Below, piece after piece: positions 15,267-21,841 of a stretch of DNA of 27,334 nt (the stretch's first letter is position 1; each line of letters opens with the position of its first letter). The translations under genes and the position numbers were made by a program. Source of the DNA: JALEVB01 sp022768265 (GTDB lineage Bacteria; Bacillota_I; Bacilli_A; Erysipelotrichales; Erysipelotrichaceae); contig JAXFJE010000003.1 in NCBI GenBank assembly GCA_034168985.1, positions 1-27,334 of the forward strand, written 5' to 3'. The notes below the pieces were generated by a model. It did no database searches. It saw only the letters and a program-made list of their open reading frames with translations, and had not been told where the DNA came from.

Positions 15267-15297
15267 TTCAGGTGGAATATTAGCTATTCCACCTGAA
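15267..15297 (-). repeat. Perfect 13-bp stem-loop between ydhV and the ydhW-like gene
   Basis: TTCAGGTGGAATA (15267-15279) and TATTCCACCTGAA (15285-15297) flank a 5-nt loop. On the minus-strand transcript it lies just after the ydhV stop and is followed by a T-rich but interrupted stretch. It may be a leaky terminator or a 3' stabiliser setting a lower level of the downstream accessory genes. Confidence 0.7.
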
Positions 15298-15306
15298 AGT
15301 TATAAC

Positions 15307-17409
15307 TTATGGAAGTAAATTTGCTGCAGCTAATTTATCAGCTACATCATTTAAGCCAAATTTTTCTAAAGTTTCACGAGTTGGGCATCCTAATTTTTCA
15401 TCCCATCCCATTTCTTTATACATTGTTGTTAAAGCAACTTGCCAGTCATCACGATCTAGCTTGATAGTTCCTTCTTCAAATGGCTTGAAATCAGGTTCCA
15501 TGTCAAATGGCCAATCGGTAACACCATCGTGTTCATTACGCATATCCATCGTGTTCATCCATAATACAGACATTGCACGTTGTAATTGTAATACTCTTTC
15601 AGCTGCGAAGTCTAAGCTTTCTTCTGTCCATTCTTCACCAGTGATAGCACTCATGTATTGTGCTTCAACACTTAGATCACCTTCATAGTTACGATCTTTA
15701 ACTGGTGAGAAAGTCATAGGCCATACCCAGTTACATAATGTGAATGAATCATGTAATGTTTGACGAACAACACCGAATTTAGCGAACTTAGCTTTAGCTT
15801 CATTCATTGGTGTATATGCTTTACGTGGGTCTAATGCGCCAGCCCCGAAACGTTTTTCAATGATCGTTTTTTGGATATCATATGGTAAACCTGAACCAGT
15901 GATATTTACGATTGTATGACACATACAGTCACGGTTGAAGAAGATGTTAGTTAAAGCACCTACTTGCGCTGCTTCTTCATTACCATGGTGCTTAGACCAT
16001 CCTAAAGGTGACCATACTGACATTTCTTTAGCATTTAGATATTTACCTTCTAATAGGTCTTTATATCTTTCGTTAACGAAATATGCACCTTCACCTAGGT
16101 TAGCCAATTCACCTTCTTTTTTAGCAATACGATACATTACATCTTTGATGAATGCAGGATCGCCAGCTTCATATTTATCCCACAATAATGAATTGTATTC
16201 ATCAGCAGGTAGGATCTTTTCTAATAAGTTATTGTTGATGAAATATGCGATAGTGTTAGGTAATTCACCATAGTTATCCCATAGACCTAAATCGTCAGCT
16301 GTAGATAAGGCAGCAACGTTAGCGTAGAATTGTCCATCGCCTTCTTCAACATAATCTTTATATGTTTTTAATACTTTAGCCCACATGAAGTTTGGCATAC
16401 AAGTATTAGATACTGCTGCAACATAACCTTCTTTTTCAAGTTCAGGAAGATATACGGTACCAGAACATCTTACTGGACAAGATGTACAACCAGTCATCTT
16501 AACAGTGTATTTTTCACTTACTTCACCAAAGTCTTTGTAAGCTTTTTGACAACGATAACCAAATTTATTGATTTCACCTGGTTCAGAATCGCCAGTATCA
16601 ACTGGTCCACCTTCAGCAGCACCCCAAGTCAAACCTGGACGACCAGTCCATCTTGAGTTTGGATCATAGAATTCTGCCCAAGGACGTTCTGTTGATGGAA
16701 CAACGTGGTTGTTATTTGAACCCATCAAATCAGACATAACGTAGTTATTTAGTTCTAATACTTTCTTAGGATCAGCTACATGCACAGCACCTGTACCATA
16801 TACAGCGATAGCTTTTAAGTTTTTAGAACCAAAGACACCACCAACACCAGCACCAGCTGAGTGGTTAGCAGCATTGATAACACATGATAAGTTAACCATG
16901 TTTTCCCCAGCTAGACCAATTGAAGTAACGGTGAAACCACGACCTTCTTTCTTTTGGATCGCAACTGATGTTTCACGCGTAGTTTTGCCCCAAAGATCGC
17001 TAGCATCTTCAATAGTTACATCAGCATCTTTGATCTTAACATATACTGGAGAAGCTGCTTTACCTTCGATGATCACAGCATCATAACCAGCATATTTCAA
17101 CATAACAGCCATTTCTCCACCTAAGTGCGAGTTAACGACCATGTTTCCTTTTGTGAATGTTGATAATGAAGTTAAAGTAGTACGACCAGAACATGGTGCA
17201 CTTGTACCTGTATTAGGTCCAACTGCGATAACTACTTTGTTAGCTTCATCATATGGTTTAGTTCCAACTGGAACTTCTTCAAACATTATGCGGTCACCAA
17301 AACCAGTACCACCAATGTAATCATAATATTTACTAGAATCTTCCGTAGTAATCTTACCAGTGGTTAGATTTACACGAAGGATATTTCCTGTCCAACCTTT
17401 ATTTGCCAT
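15307..17409 (-). CDS. ydhV: Aldehyde ferredoxin oxidoreductase family Mo/W enzyme, YdhV orthologue
   Basis: Exactly 700 residues, the length of E. coli YdhV, which it resembles from end to end (N-terminus GWTGNILRVNLTTG, middle NNHVVPST, C-terminus WDEKLGCPTRETLEKFGL). The family has an N-terminal domain binding a bis-pterin Mo or W cofactor (about 1-210) and two helical domains. The [4Fe-4S] ligands are visible as C308-x2-C311-x3-C315 and a distal Cys in FNRDCMCH (C495 or C497). No signal peptide is present, so it is cytoplasmic or carried by a partner. E. coli YdhV has been reported to bind a bis-molybdopterin cofactor without nucleotide; its physiological substrate is unknown. An aldehyde/acid or related two-electron reaction is the family rule. 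It follows the Fe-S protein gene by 14 bp, the likely electron partner. Confidence 0.95.
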   Translation of the reverse strand: MANKGWTGNILRVNLTTGKITTEDSSKYYDYIGGTGFGDRIMFEEVPVGTKPYDEANKVVIAVGPNTGTSAPCSGRTTLTSLSTFTKGNMVVNSHLGGEMAVMLKYAGYDAVIIEGKAASPVYVKIKDADVTIEDASDLWGKTTRETSVAIQKKEGRGFTVTSIGLAGENMVNLSCVINAANHSAGAGVGGVFGSKNLKAIAVYGTGAVHVADPKKVLELNNYVMSDLMGSNNNHVVPSTERPWAEFYDPNSRWTGRPGLTWGAAEGGPVDTGDSEPGEINKFGYRCQKAYKDFGEVSEKYTVKMTGCTSCPVRCSGTVYLPELEKEGYVAAVSNTCMPNFMWAKVLKTYKDYVEEGDGQFYANVAALSTADDLGLWDNYGELPNTIAYFINNNLLEKILPADEYNSLLWDKYEAGDPAFIKDVMYRIAKKEGELANLGEGAYFVNERYKDLLEGKYLNAKEMSVWSPLGWSKHHGNEEAAQVGALTNIFFNRDCMCHTIVNITGSGLPYDIQKTIIEKRFGAGALDPRKAYTPMNEAKAKFAKFGVVRQTLHDSFTLCNWVWPMTFSPVKDRNYEGDLSVEAQYMSAITGEEWTEESLDFAAERVLQLQRAMSVLWMNTMDMRNEHDGVTDWPFDMEPDFKPFEEGTIKLDRDDWQVALTTMYKEMGWDEKLGCPTRETLEKFGLNDVADKLAAANLLP

Positions 17410-17423
17410 ATTACATCCTCTTT

Positions 17424-18074
17424 CTACATTCCTTTAGCAACGTCTGTCCAATCAACGATTGACAATGCACCAGTAGGACATCCAGCTACACAAGCACCAC
17501 ATGTGATACATTTGGTTGACTTTTTAGTTTCTGGGTCAACAGTTGGCATATGCCATGGACAAGCTTGCGTACAAGCACCACAACCAATACATTTATCCTT
17601 ATCGATAACACGAGCTCCGGTATTTGGATCAGCACTGATTGCTTTTTGAGGACATGCTGCAACACATTTTGGATCTTTACATTGTTTACAAGTAACAGGT
17701 CCAAAGTTCCATAAACCATAGATACCATCACCATGACGGTAATCTTCAGTTACACCAGCTTCACCAGTGTATAAATTATCACGCATTTTTAAACGTGCAA
17801 TAAATGGCATTACTTTACCATCATTTGCTAGGGTACAGTTAGCTTCACATCTTTGGCAACCTACACATTTACCACGATTTACCACTAATAACCCCTTTGG
17901 AGTTGCTAGTACATCAACTAGCCCTTCATCAACTTCTTTTTGAGTACATCCGAATAAAGATAATAAACTTGCGCTCAAGGTTACGCCAGCCAATCCTTTT
18001 CCTGACATTTTTAAGAATTGACGACGTGTATATTCACGATCAAAAAAACCTTGTTTGTTTTCTTCTTTAGTCAT
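17424..18074 (-). CDS. ydhY: Tat-exported four-cluster ferredoxin-type lipoprotein, YdhY-like
   Basis: About 216 residues. The N-terminus carries a twin-arginine signal (TRRQFLK, Arg17-Arg18), a hydrophobic segment and a possible lipobox LFGC (Cys43), so the protein should be folded, exported by Tat and perhaps lipid-anchored outside. Then come four [4Fe-4S] binding sets: CVGCQRCEANC (70-80), CKQCKDPKCVAACP (129-142), CIGCGACTQACP (162-173) and CITCGACVAGCP (189-200). It matches YdhY of E. coli in size and in being followed by ydhV. It would carry electrons between the oxidoreductase and a membrane or extracellular partner. Three in-frame ATGs exist; the one at 18074 lies 7 bp after GGAGG and is preferred. 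Confidence 0.92.
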   Translation of the reverse strand: MTKEENKQGFFDREYTRRQFLKMSGKGLAGVTLSASLLSLFGCTQKEVDEGLVDVLATPKGLLVVNRGKCVGCQRCEANCTLANDGKVMPFIARLKMRDNLYTGEAGVTEDYRHGDGIYGLWNFGPVTCKQCKDPKCVAACPQKAISADPNTGARVIDKDKCIGCGACTQACPWHMPTVDPETKKSTKCITCGACVAGCPTGALSIVDWTDVAKGM

Positions 18075-18102
18075 CATGTCTCCTCCTTTCATTTACCTTA
18101 TC

Positions 18103-18126
18103 ATACATGAACTCCACTTCATGTAT
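18103..18126 (-). repeat. 9-bp stem-loop at the 5' end of the ydhY transcript
   Basis: ATACATGAA (18103-18111) and TTCATGTAT (18118-18126) form a perfect stem with a 6-nt loop. With the -10 at 18136-18131, transcription would start at about this hairpin, so it would cap the mRNA's 5' end. It could stabilise the message or be an operator. Confidence 0.6.
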
Positions 18127-18130
18127 TCTA

Positions 18131-18159
18131 ATTATAATGGAATGAGAATATATTCACAA
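18131..18159 (-). promoter_or_regulatory. Promoter of the ydhYVW-fdhD-tatAC operon with a CRP/FNR-like palindrome
   Basis: On the minus strand TTGTGA (18159-18154), 17-bp spacer and TATAAT (18136-18131). The plus-strand palindrome TGAGAATATATTCACA (18143-18158) covers the -35; in the other strand it reads TGTGA-N6-TCTCA, nine of ten positions of the CRP-type half-site consensus. A CRP/FNR-family regulator is a candidate. No such gene is in the window. Confidence 0.55.
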
Positions 18160-18218
18160 TATCTTTTTCACACATTTTTCACATTTTTGTCTTTTTTCCT
18201 AAAAACAGATAACATCAT

Positions 18219-18247
18219 TTGACTATAATTAGTAATTATGATAAATT
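18219..18247 (+). promoter_or_regulatory. Candidate promoter of the orphan Moco-type riboswitch transcript
   Basis: TTGACT (18219-18224), 17-bp spacer and TAAATT (18242-18247) give a start near 18253, exactly where the P1 stem of the aptamer begins. The -35 matches five of six, the -10 four of six. Confidence 0.5.
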
Positions 18248-18250
18248 TAA

Positions 18251-18390
18251 TGCGTAAAAATACAAGTCTCCGAGTCTAAATACCTAAAATCCTGATAGAT
18301 CATGGTACTAGACCAGGGTATGAAGAGAAATCTTCTTACCTTCCATTTTGAAAAGGCGATTTGCGGAATAAGGTTTATTTATACGCAAAT
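18251..18390 (+). ncRNA. Moco (molybdenum/tungsten cofactor) riboswitch aptamer, orphan orientation
   Basis: The stretch from CTCCGAGTC (18268-18276) through GACCAGGG (18311-18318), a hairpin closed by a GAAA loop, and CCTTCC...GAAAAGG (18339-18355) matches the conserved order of the Moco RNA motif as known from the E. coli moaA leader. Visible stems: P1 TGCGTAAAAATA (18251-18262) with TATTTATACGCA (18376-18387), one mismatch; GTCTA (18274-18278) with TAGAC (18309-18313) plus TACC (18281-18284) with GGTA (18304-18307); GGTATGAAGA (18317-18326) with TCTTCTTACC (18331-18340). The motif belongs on the plus strand, but both flanking operons are on the minus strand. I cannot tell Mo from W cofactor specificity. 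Genes for making and using the cofactor on both sides support the identification. Confidence 0.75.
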
Positions 18391-18410
18391 CTCTTCATTT
18401 GCGTATTTTT
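18381..18410 (+). terminator. Intrinsic terminator forming the riboswitch expression platform
   Basis: ATACGCAAAT (18381-18390), loop CTCTTC and ATTTGCGTAT (18397-18406) form a perfect 10-bp stem followed by T-run 18406-18410. Positions 18381-18387 are also the 3' strand of the aptamer's P1 stem, so P1 and the terminator are mutually exclusive. Confidence 0.85.
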
Positions 18411-18450
18411 ACTTACCTTATCACTCCACATACTTAAGGTTATTAAAAAA

Positions 18451-18494
18451 GGCCATGGCAATAGAGCTTTCATCTATCCACCATGGTCTTTTTT
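18451..18494. terminator. Bidirectional terminator at the end of the mod operon
   Basis: GGCCATGG (18451-18458) pairs with CCATGGTC (18481-18488), one G-T, over a 22-nt loop. Six A precede it and six T follow it, so it ends the minus-strand mod transcript (modC stop at 18495-18493) and also any plus-strand read-through from the riboswitch. Confidence 0.8.
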
Positions 18495-19452
18495 AATTAT
18501 CGATAAAATGACATTTAGCAACCTCGATGCTTAAGCTTTTAGCATCCCCTATATCTTTGACATACATGATACCTTTACCAAGTTGGATCTTATCTATTCC
18601 TTTTAATGATTGGATGATGGTAAATCCATGACCCGCGTTTGCTGCATGGATCGCCTTAAATGGAATGATGATCACCCCTGGTTGATCCTTGTGGATATCT
18701 AGATAAATATCCAAATCTTTGATATAGATACGCTCTTGCTCACAACAATATTCAAAGACGTTTTTTTCGCCGATCAAATAAGCTCCGATCTTGGAACGTG
18801 GATCATTAAATAATGTAGGGATGTCCATATAATCACATTGTTTCCCTTCATCAAGCAATAAGGCCTTATCACAAAACATCTTGATTTCTTCTTTATCATG
18901 ACTTACCAAGATCAAATCATTTTGTTCCTTAGCAAAGATGGCTTGCAGATCAAAATAGATCTTATCTTTAAGATTGGTATCTAATGCACTGAATGGCTCA
19001 TCTAATAATATAAGTTCCGGCTGTTTTACAAACATCCTTGCCAGTGCTACTCTTTGTTGCTGGCCACCAGAACATTGTGAGATATCATGATCCAAGATCT
19101 CTTCAATGGCCAACAATTTGACCCACTTAACAAAAAGAGCTTTATCAGGTTTGGTGATCATGATATTTTCCTTTACGTTCATCGTTGGAAACAAGGCATA
19201 GTTTTGGAAACAATAACCAATGTTACGTTTTTGGATCGGCACATTGATCTTTTTGGCTGAATCAAACAATACCCTGCCATTTAAACTGATATAGCCCTCA
19301 TCGGGCTCTTCGATCCCCGCAATGCATTTCAAGGTCATGCTTTTGCCACAGCCACTTAAACCTAAGATGCCTAAATGTTGTTGATCAAAGGTAAAATCAA
19401 CCTCTAAAGGAAAGTTATTTAATTGTTTCTTGATTTTTACTACTAGTTCCAT
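18493..19452 (-). CDS. modC: Molybdate/tungstate ABC transporter ATP-binding protein ModC
   Basis: A 319-residue ABC ATPase with Walker A GLSGCGKSMT (Lys37), Q-loop Gln83, signature CSGGQQQR (127-134), Walker B LILLDEPFSALD (147-158) and H-loop His185. About 90 residues follow the ATPase domain (230-319), the position of the TOBE/Mop-like oxyanion-binding domain of ModC. It energises uptake through ModB. It starts one base after the modB stop with AAGGTGG as ribosome binding site, and is the last gene of the moe-moa-mod operon. A lone ATPase would be ambiguous, but the modA-modB-modC order settles the assignment. Confidence 0.95.
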   Translation of the reverse strand: MELVVKIKKQLNNFPLEVDFTFDQQHLGILGLSGCGKSMTLKCIAGIEEPDEGYISLNGRVLFDSAKKINVPIQKRNIGYCFQNYALFPTMNVKENIMITKPDKALFVKWVKLLAIEEILDHDISQCSGGQQQRVALARMFVKQPELILLDEPFSALDTNLKDKIYFDLQAIFAKEQNDLILVSHDKEEIKMFCDKALLLDEGKQCDYMDIPTLFNDPRSKIGAYLIGEKNVFEYCCEQERIYIKDLDIYLDIHKDQPGVIIIPFKAIHAANAGHGFTIIQSLKGIDKIQLGKGIMYVKDIGDAKSLSIEVAKCHFIDN

Positions 19453-19453
19453 C

Positions 19454-20113
19454 TTAGTTTTCCACCTTATTCATCAATAGTATCGCCAAGATGGCAATGA
19501 TCACTAAGATCCAGACATAAAAGCTCGCTCTTGCCATATTTCCGCCGATCACTTCCGAATAGATTGCCAGGGAAATAGTGCGTGTCTTATTGATGATATT
19601 CCCAGCGATCATCGTCGTAGCGCCAAATTCTCCTAATCCTCTTGTAAAAGATAAGATCCCTCCGGTCATGATGCCATGTTTACACGTAGGCAGCACGATC
19701 TTAAAGAAGATCTTTCTTTCACTTAGCCCTAAGGTCTTAGCTGCAAAGATGATATTTTTATCCATTTGTCTAAAAGCAGCTAAGCTACTGCGATACATCA
19801 AAGGAAACGCGATGATCACCGCCGCCAGCACACAGGCCCAAAAACTAAACGCGATCTTGATACCAAAAAATTCTAGAAAAAACTTGCCGATGATCCCTTT
19901 GACCCCAAAGATCTCTAAGAGAAAAAAGCCAGCTACCGTTGGCGGTAACACCAACGGTAGATTAAAGATGCCATCTAATAAACTTTGAAGCCAACGGCTT
20001 TTGAGCTTATAAACCATATAAGCCATCAAGACCCCGACAAAAAATGTCAAAATGATCGATGGTATCGCTACTTTTATCGAAATGATGATCGGACTAATTA
20101 GCCGCGAATCCAT
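19454..20113 (-). CDS. modB: Molybdate/tungstate ABC transporter permease ModB
   Basis: A permease with about five membrane segments and the ModB/CysT-type EAA loop (FTRGLGEFGATTMIAGNI), beginning MDSRLISPIIISIKVAIPSI. The open frame extends upstream into modA, but the ATG at 20113 follows AAGG, overlaps the modA end by 20 bp and gives 219 residues, the usual ModB length. It forms the membrane channel for the oxyanion delivered by ModA. The family is shared by molybdate and tungstate importers, and the metal cannot be decided from this sequence. Confidence 0.93.
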   Translation of the reverse strand: MDSRLISPIIISIKVAIPSIILTFFVGVLMAYMVYKLKSRWLQSLLDGIFNLPLVLPPTVAGFFLLEIFGVKGIIGKFFLEFFGIKIAFSFWACVLAAVIIAFPLMYRSSLAAFRQMDKNIIFAAKTLGLSERKIFFKIVLPTCKHGIMTGGILSFTRGLGEFGATTMIAGNIINKTRTISLAIYSEVIGGNMARASFYVWILVIIAILAILLMNKVEN

Positions 20114-20900
20114 AAGCCTTAAATACTTCTTTCGAAGCATCGCTTTGTAAAAATGCCATGAATGCTTTCGCCGCTTCTTGTTTGCTGCTATTTTTAACGA
20201 TTGCCACTGGATATATGATCTTATCACCAATTAGATCCGAGCTAACCACTTCAATTACTTGCACATTTTCCATGCTAGCTGCATCGGTCGAATAAACCAA
20301 ACCGACCTCTGCTGAACCACTAGCTACCCAATTCAATACTTCTGTAACATTGGTACCCAAGCTTGCAACTTCACTAACTTGTTCAAAGATTCCTAAGCTT
20401 TCTAAAGCTTTTTGAGCGTATTGCCCAGCTGGTACGCTTTCTGGATCACCAATCGCGATAGAAGAGGCATTTAAGATCTCGCTAGTTGTTGTTACGCTGG
20501 TTGTTGCATCCTTAGCGCTGATCAAGACCAATTGATTTTCTAATAGATCCACCTTGGTTGTATCGTCGATCAAATCTTCTTCGATCAAAGCGTTCATTTG
20601 TTTTAATGCTGCGCTAAAGAAGATATCCGCTTCTAAACCTTCCTCGATCTGTTTTTGCAATTTTCCTGATGAATCATAGTTACCTTCTACTTTGATCGTA
20701 GGATTAGCTGCTTCAAAGGCTGGAATCAATTCATCTTCAAAAACATTTTCCAAACTAGCTGCTGCCGCGATCAAGATCGTGGTTTGTTCGCTTGGCGTGG
20801 TCGTATTGGTCGTGGTTGTGGTTGATTGGTTGGTTGATGCATCGTTAGTAGCACATCCTACTAAACATGCACTTAGTAATAATGCAAATAATTTTTTCAT
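20094..20900 (-). CDS. modA: Molybdate/tungstate-binding lipoprotein ModA
   Basis: A 268-residue substrate-binding protein. The signal MKKLFALLLSACLVGC ends in a lipobox with Cys16, so it is lipid-anchored outside. A Thr/Ser-rich flexible linker (about residues 21-41) precedes the mature domain, which starts ILIAAAASLENVFEDEL; the family's oxyanion loop AAASL with its serine, and GNYDSSGKLQKQI with further serines, are recognisable. It captures molybdate or tungstate for ModBC. It lies 14 bp after mogA. Placement of the transporter inside the cofactor operon means metal uptake is co-expressed with cofactor synthesis. Confidence 0.95.
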   Translation of the reverse strand: MKKLFALLLSACLVGCATNDASTNQSTTTTTNTTTPSEQTTILIAAAASLENVFEDELIPAFEAANPTIKVEGNYDSSGKLQKQIEEGLEADIFFSAALKQMNALIEEDLIDDTTKVDLLENQLVLISAKDATTSVTTTSEILNASSIAIGDPESVPAGQYAQKALESLGIFEQVSEVASLGTNVTEVLNWVASGSAEVGLVYSTDAASMENVQVIEVVSSDLIGDKIIYPVAIVKNSSKQEAAKAFMAFLQSDASKEVFKAYGFAAN

Positions 20901-20914
20901 TTTAATTCTCCTTG

Positions 20915-21403
20915 CTATTTTCTAGCACATTCACTAACATTACCGGCCAAGACATCTAAGCCATGACCTAAAGCTGGCATGATATATTCTAAATTTTCTC
21001 TTACCGCTTTCGGGCTACCTGGTAAGTTAATGATCAAACTTTGTTTCCTGATTCCTGCTACCGCTCTAGATAACATGGCCTTCGGCGTTATTTGTAAGGA
21101 ATTAAATAACATTGCCTGGGCGATCCCTGGGGCTTGCTTATCGATGACTGCTAAAGTAGCTTCGGGCATGTTATCGCGTGGCGAGAAACCAGTTCCCCCT
21201 GTTGTTAAGATCAGATCAGCTTTTAAATCATCGCTAAAATGTCTTAAACATGCACTTAATTCATCTTTATCATCACTGATGACCATCCGTTTGATAACTT
21301 CATAGCCATAGCTTTGCACGATTTCCTCGATCACTTGACCAGATAGATCTTTATCCAATTGGCCTTGACGAGAATCAGAAGCTGTTAATATAGCGACCTT
21401 CAT
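20915..21403 (-). CDS. mog: Molybdenum cofactor biosynthesis protein, MogA/MoaB family
   Basis: A 162-residue MoCF-fold protein with the signature TTGGTGFSPRDNMPEATL (about residues 67-84) and the NLPGSPKAV loop near residue 124. Family members adenylylate molybdopterin (MogA) before MoeA inserts the metal; MoaB proteins of thermophiles do the same for tungsten. The ATG overlaps the stop of the MOSC gene by one base (TAATG). With MoeA in the same operon, the activation and insertion pair is complete. Confidence 0.93.
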   Translation of the reverse strand: MKVAILTASDSRQGQLDKDLSGQVIEEIVQSYGYEVIKRMVISDDKDELSACLRHFSDDLKADLILTTGGTGFSPRDNMPEATLAVIDKQAPGIAQAMLFNSLQITPKAMLSRAVAGIRKQSLIINLPGSPKAVRENLEYIMPALGHGLDVLAGNVSECARK

Positions 21404-21837
21404 TATTCAATGATGTTGATGTCCATACCTACATCAACACGGCCTCCTTTTAATACTTTGGTGAAGACACCATTGGTAGGCATGATGCATTTGCCCATTT
21501 TCTTCATGATCTCACAACCATGATGACATTCTTTACCAATTTGCGTCAATTCAAGGATAACATCATCACCAACTTGAAATTTCGTACCTACTGGTAAAGT
21601 TTTAAGATCATAGCCTTCAACCACCAAGTTTTCCCCAAAAGCACCATCTTTAACTTCCGCACCTTCTTTTTTGAAGTTTTCAATTTCATCATAGCTTAAC
21701 AATGATACTTGACGATGCCAGTTACCTGCATGAGCGTCATCTTTGATGCCCCAGTTTTCCACGATCTCACATGTTTCAATACGATGTTTTTGATAACCTC
21801 GTTCAGCTGAAATACAAATTGCTTTAATTTTACCCAT
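21403..21837 (-). CDS. MOSC domain protein
   Basis: A 144-residue stand-alone MOSC domain (named after the C-terminal domain of Mo-cofactor sulfurases). It contains the family features DDAHAGNWHRQVSLLS (about 33-48), DGAFGENLVVEG (64-75) and the Cys in GKECHHGCEI (Cys104), thought to carry or bind sulfur. Such small MOSC proteins are common in clostridial cofactor operons between moaA/moaC and mog, and are supposed to deliver sulfur to or bind the metal cofactor; the exact reaction is not established. It lies 4 bp after moaA. Confidence 0.92.
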   Translation of the reverse strand: MGKIKAICISAERGYQKHRIETCEIVENWGIKDDAHAGNWHRQVSLLSYDEIENFKKEGAEVKDGAFGENLVVEGYDLKTLPVGTKFQVGDDVILELTQIGKECHHGCEIMKKMGKCIMPTNGVFTKVLKGGRVDVGMDINIIE

Positions 21838-21841
21838 ATTC

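Noticed and set aside
18251..18387. Moco aptamer on the minus strand serving the ydhY operon
   Set aside because: The conserved CCAGGG...GAAA-capped hairpin...CCTTCC order reads only on the plus strand, and the terminator T-run is also on the plus side.
18454..18495. 13-codon peptide frame after the riboswitch terminator
   Set aside because: The AAAAAAGG is only two bases before the ATG and belongs to the terminator stem; it is unlikely to be translated.
18302..18496. 64-codon plus-strand frame through the riboswitch region
   Set aside because: It begins inside the aptamer, has no ribosome binding site and runs through two terminator hairpins; the conserved RNA structure explains the sequence better.
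20780..20850. Thr-codon repeat tract in modA as a phase-variable repeat
   Set aside because: It is an irregular Thr/Ser-rich lipoprotein linker with mixed codons, not a pure short tandem repeat.
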